Made by a program: the position numbers and the translations under genes
Notes under the pieces: model-generated
The model's database searches: none
Seen by the model: the letters and a program-made list of their open reading frames with translations, nothing else
Told to the model about the DNA's origin: nothing
Assembly: GCA_022866645.1 (NCBI GenBank)
Contig: JALHUQ010000440.1
Span: forward strand, 1 to 8,093
Direction of reading: 5' to 3'
Source: Woeseiaceae bacterium
GTDB lineage: Bacteria > Pseudomonadota > Gammaproteobacteria > Steroidobacterales > Woeseiaceae
Length of the DNA: 8,093 nucleotides
Shown here: one piece after another, positions 5,794 to 8,093 of the stretch
Layout: every line of letters starts with the position of its first letter
How positions within the stretch are numbered: the stretch's first letter is position 1

Positions 5794-7932
5794 ATGACGA
5801 CAATGTCAGCGAGCGATGCTGAAGAACAGGGTGGCCATAGCGATTCGGACAATATCGTCGCCAAGCTGCGAGATTTTCTTCGCGCCTTGCCGAAGACAGA
5901 CGGCGTCGATGACGCCATCAAAGAAGGTGAGCAAATCGCGGCGATTATCGAGCCCTTGGGATTGCAGCCCAAAATCCTGGCAGCGGTCTACGCCTACCCG
6001 CTATTTCGCGGACGTATTCTCAAAGAAAATGACTTACAGAACAATCCATTAGCCTCTATTTCTCGATTCATTATAGGTTTAGAGCAACTCAACCAGTTTT
6101 CTTTGCCCGATAACTGGCAGCCCGGTGAGGCATTGGCGCAGCAACAGTCTGAGGCGCTTCGGAAAATGTTGCTCGCGGTAGTTTCTGACGTACGCCTCGT
6201 GCTCGTCCGGCTCGCCGAGCAATTGTATCGATTGCGGGAAGCGAGAAATGCGCCCTCCGCCGTACAGCAATCATTGGCGCTCGAAACGCGAGAAATCTAC
6301 GCGCCGCTGGCCAGTCGCCTCGGCGTCTGGCAACTCAAGTGGGAACTTGAAGATCTTGCGTTTCGTTACGATGATGCGGATACCTATCTCGAGATCGCGA
6401 AAGCGCTCAACGAAAAGCGCACCGAGAGAGAAAGTTTTATCGAGGCCGTAAAGCAGCAACTGCAGGAGGAGATGCAGGCCAACCGCATCAACGGCGAAAT
6501 TTCCGGACGGCCCAAGCACATTTACAGCATTTTTCGAAAAATGCAGCGCAAGGACCGTGGCCTGGAGTCGCTGCATGACATTCGAGCGGTCCGAATTCTG
6601 GTGGCGAATGTCAACGAGTGTTATGCAGCGCTCGGTATCGTCCACAGTCTCTGGCCCTACATACCGGGCGAATTCGACGATTACATCGCCAATCCCAAGG
6701 AAAACGACTATCAGTCACTGCATACCGCGGTGGTTGGGCCGCAGGGCAAGACCGTTGAGATTCAGATTCGCTCGCACGATATGCACAATCACGCGGAACT
6801 GGGTGTCGCGGCGCACTGGCGCTACAAGGAAGGCAGCGCTGCGCCCGCGGCATTCGATCAGAAGATTCGCTTCCTCAGGCAGCTACTCGAGCCTACCGAC
6901 GACGGTGTCGACCTGCTGGATCAAATTCGCGAGGATTTCTTTGAGGACAGAGTTTATGCCGTTAGCCCCAAGGGAGATGTCGTCGAGTTGCCTGCCAACG
7001 CGACACCTCTGGATTTCGCGTATCACGTGCATACCCAGGTTGGGCACCGATGTCGTGGCGCGAAAATCAACGGGCGCATCGTGCCGCTCACCTATCACAT
7101 TCAAAACGGCGATCAGATTGAGATCCTGACCGGCAGCCAGGCCCAACCCAGTCGCGACTGGCTGAGCCCGAAACTCGGCTATCTCGCAGGAGCCAGTGCA
7201 CGCGCAAAAGTCCGCAACTGGTTTCGATCTCAGGACCGCGACCAACACTTACGCCAGGGCCGGGAAATACTCGACCGGGAACTGGTCCGGCTTTCCATTA
7301 AAGACATCGCCACCGACGATATTGCCAGGAAACTAAAGCACAAAGACACCGAAGCACTGTGTGTTTCTCTCGGTTCGGGCGATCTGACTTCCGCGTCTAT
7401 TGCCACAGCGCTGCACAACCTGCGCGGGAATGAGCCGCCGGCGATCAAACCGCGTCGTCACTCGAAGCGAAACGAAACCAAACCGAACTCGGTCGGCGTT
7501 GCCGGAATTGGCGGCTTGCTCTGTAACTTTGCTCGTTGCTGCCGCCCGGTTCCTCCGGAGCCGATCATTGGCTACATCACCCAGGGGCGTGGCGTGAGTA
7601 TTCATAGGCAGGACTGCGGCAATTTCCTCGGACTCAAAGTGCGCAGCCCGGAACGTGTACTGGCAACCGGCTGGGGTGACTCTGACCAAGGCTCCTACCC
7701 GGTGGACCTCACCTTGCATGCCTTCGATCGTAGTGGATTGATTCGGGATATTACGGGTGTGCTCGCTGACGAGGGCGCCAACGTTCTGAATTTGAACACC
7801 CATGCCGACAAAGCAACGTTACAGGTAGTGATGTCATTGAGCCTCGAGATTCGGGATCTGCCAACTTTGAGTACCGCGATCACGCGCCTGGAGCAACTGC
7901 CCAATGTCGTGTCGGTCAGGCGCAAGGCCTGA
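5794..7932 (+). CDS. relA: RelA-type (p)ppGpp synthetase
   Basis: Ribosome-associated enzyme that transfers pyrophosphate from ATP to GTP or GDP when uncharged tRNA enters the A site. It has 712 residues (744 in E. coli). The N-terminal pseudo-hydrolase region (about 40-190) lacks the HD and ED metal residues of SpoT/Rel. The synthetase domain (about 238-347) has GRPKHIYSIFRKMQRK, D262 in HDIRAVRIL and E322 in VEIQIRS. Its EFDD motif (293-296) is the acidic version typical of monofunctional RelA. The TGS domain (about 385-447) is followed by a helical region. A conserved-cysteine domain carries C577, C582, C583 and C608, and an ACT domain runs from about 637 to the end. ATG 5794 has only a weak upstream AGG; a second ATG nine bases later is a possible start. 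It is divergent from yebC and convergent with the downstream gene. A bifunctional SpoT to degrade the alarmone is expected elsewhere. Confidence 0.96.
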   Translation: MTTMSASDAEEQGGHSDSDNIVAKLRDFLRALPKTDGVDDAIKEGEQIAAIIEPLGLQPKILAAVYAYPLFRGRILKENDLQNNPLASISRFIIGLEQLNQFSLPDNWQPGEALAQQQSEALRKMLLAVVSDVRLVLVRLAEQLYRLREARNAPSAVQQSLALETREIYAPLASRLGVWQLKWELEDLAFRYDDADTYLEIAKALNEKRTERESFIEAVKQQLQEEMQANRINGEISGRPKHIYSIFRKMQRKDRGLESLHDIRAVRILVANVNECYAALGIVHSLWPYIPGEFDDYIANPKENDYQSLHTAVVGPQGKTVEIQIRSHDMHNHAELGVAAHWRYKEGSAAPAAFDQKIRFLRQLLEPTDDGVDLLDQIREDFFEDRVYAVSPKGDVVELPANATPLDFAYHVHTQVGHRCRGAKINGRIVPLTYHIQNGDQIEILTGSQAQPSRDWLSPKLGYLAGASARAKVRNWFRSQDRDQHLRQGREILDRELVRLSIKDIATDDIARKLKHKDTEALCVSLGSGDLTSASIATALHNLRGNEPPAIKPRRHSKRNETKPNSVGVAGIGGLLCNFARCCRPVPPEPIIGYITQGRGVSIHRQDCGNFLGLKVRSPERVLATGWGDSDQGSYPVDLTLHAFDRSGLIRDITGVLADEGANVLNLNTHADKATLQVVMSLSLEIRDLPTLSTAITRLEQLPNVVSVRRKA

Positions 7933-7937
7933 CCGAC
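7911..7937. terminator. Perfect hairpin over the relA stop codon, possible bidirectional terminator
   Basis: GTCGGTCAGGC (7911-7921) pairs completely with GCCTGACCGAC (7927-7937), giving an 11-bp GC-rich stem with a 5-base loop. It contains the last relA codons and the TGA (7930-7932). It lies between convergent genes, where terminators are expected, but neither strand shows a following T-run. It is therefore not a classical intrinsic terminator. Its role could be 3'-end protection of mRNA or a factor-assisted stop. Confidence 0.45.
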
Positions 7938-7945
7938 TAACGAGG

Positions 7946-8093
7946 CTATTCGGCGGCTGCCGGTTTGCGTTTCGCGATATCTGTCGCCAACGCGATCATG
8001 GACGTCAGGTCGGCGAGGTTGGATGGCACCACGAAGGTGTTGCCGGCCTTAGCCAGGTTTCCGAACTGAGTAATGTACTGCTCAGCTATCCGA
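7946..8093 (-). CDS. SPFH/Band 7 (stomatin-like, QmcA-type) membrane protein, C-terminal 48 codons plus part of one more
   Basis: Only the end of the gene is present; it continues beyond the right edge. The readable tail begins AEQYITQFGNLAKAGNTFVV and goes on to PSNLADLTSMIALA, then a short IAKRKPAAAE end. The AEQY...F..LAK..NT...PSN..D pattern matches the region after the SPFH domain in stomatin-like proteins such as E. coli QmcA. These proteins form large cage-like oligomers in the inner membrane, often with an NfeD partner or protease. The stop TAG is at 7948-7946, 13 bp from the relA stop, and the genes converge. The tail is shorter than the extended C-terminus of QmcA. The exact subfamily cannot be settled from this fragment. 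Confidence 0.85.
   Translation of the reverse strand, partial: RIAEQYITQFGNLAKAGNTFVVPSNLADLTSMIALATDIAKRKPAAAE

Noticed and set aside
1..8093. Novel defence, mobile or secondary-metabolism system
   Set aside because: Every coding stretch belongs to a known housekeeping family and no unexplained gap longer than about 100 bp exists. No CRISPR spacing, tRNA, integrase or transposase signature was seen.

Overview
The window looks like chromosomal housekeeping DNA from a gammaproteobacterium. Evidence is the gene order yebC-ruvC-ruvA-ruvB-ybgC-tolQ-tolR-tolA-tolB, a RelA of the hydrolase-degenerate type found in Beta- and Gammaproteobacteria, moderate-to-high GC, and Shine-Dalgarno-type starts. 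Genus and species cannot be assigned from sequence reading alone. I see no phage, transposon, CRISPR array, tRNA or rRNA, and no sign of recent transfer.

Layout. A long leftward (minus-strand) run occupies 1-5692. Read in the direction of transcription it is: yebC (translation factor / regulator), the Holliday-junction resolution set ruvC, ruvA, ruvB, the thioesterase ybgC, then the cell-envelope Tol genes tolQ, tolR, tolA and the first 123 codons of tolB, which runs off the left edge. Junctions are extremely tight: yebC/ruvC abut with 0 bp, ruvC/ruvA overlap by 4 nt, ruvA/ruvB by 1 nt, ruvB/ybgC are 4 bp apart, ybgC/tolQ overlap by 4 nt, tolQ/tolR are 1 bp apart, tolR/tolA 8 bp and tolA/tolB 15 bp. 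This fits one polycistronic unit, or two or more units with promoters hidden inside coding sequence. pal and cpoB (ybgF) would be expected just beyond the left edge.

A 101-bp intergenic region (5693-5793) separates yebC from the divergent relA gene (5794-7932, rightward). It carries a 7-bp-arm inverted repeat and interleaved candidate promoters for both directions. relA encodes a 712-residue (p)ppGpp synthetase. At the right edge the last 48 codons of an SPFH/stomatin-like (QmcA-type) membrane protein lie on the minus strand, convergent with relA and only 13 bp away. A perfect 11-bp-stem hairpin covers the relA stop codon at that junction.

Function. RuvABC process Holliday junctions. TolQRA form a proton-driven inner-membrane motor that, with periplasmic TolB and Pal, supports outer-membrane constriction and integrity at division. 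YbgC is a cytoplasmic acyl-CoA thioesterase habitually encoded with Tol. RelA makes the starvation alarmone. I found no convincing novel biological system. The points worth a second look are the two inverted repeats, the relA/yebC divergent arrangement, the TTG start of ruvC and a few family-motif substitutions.
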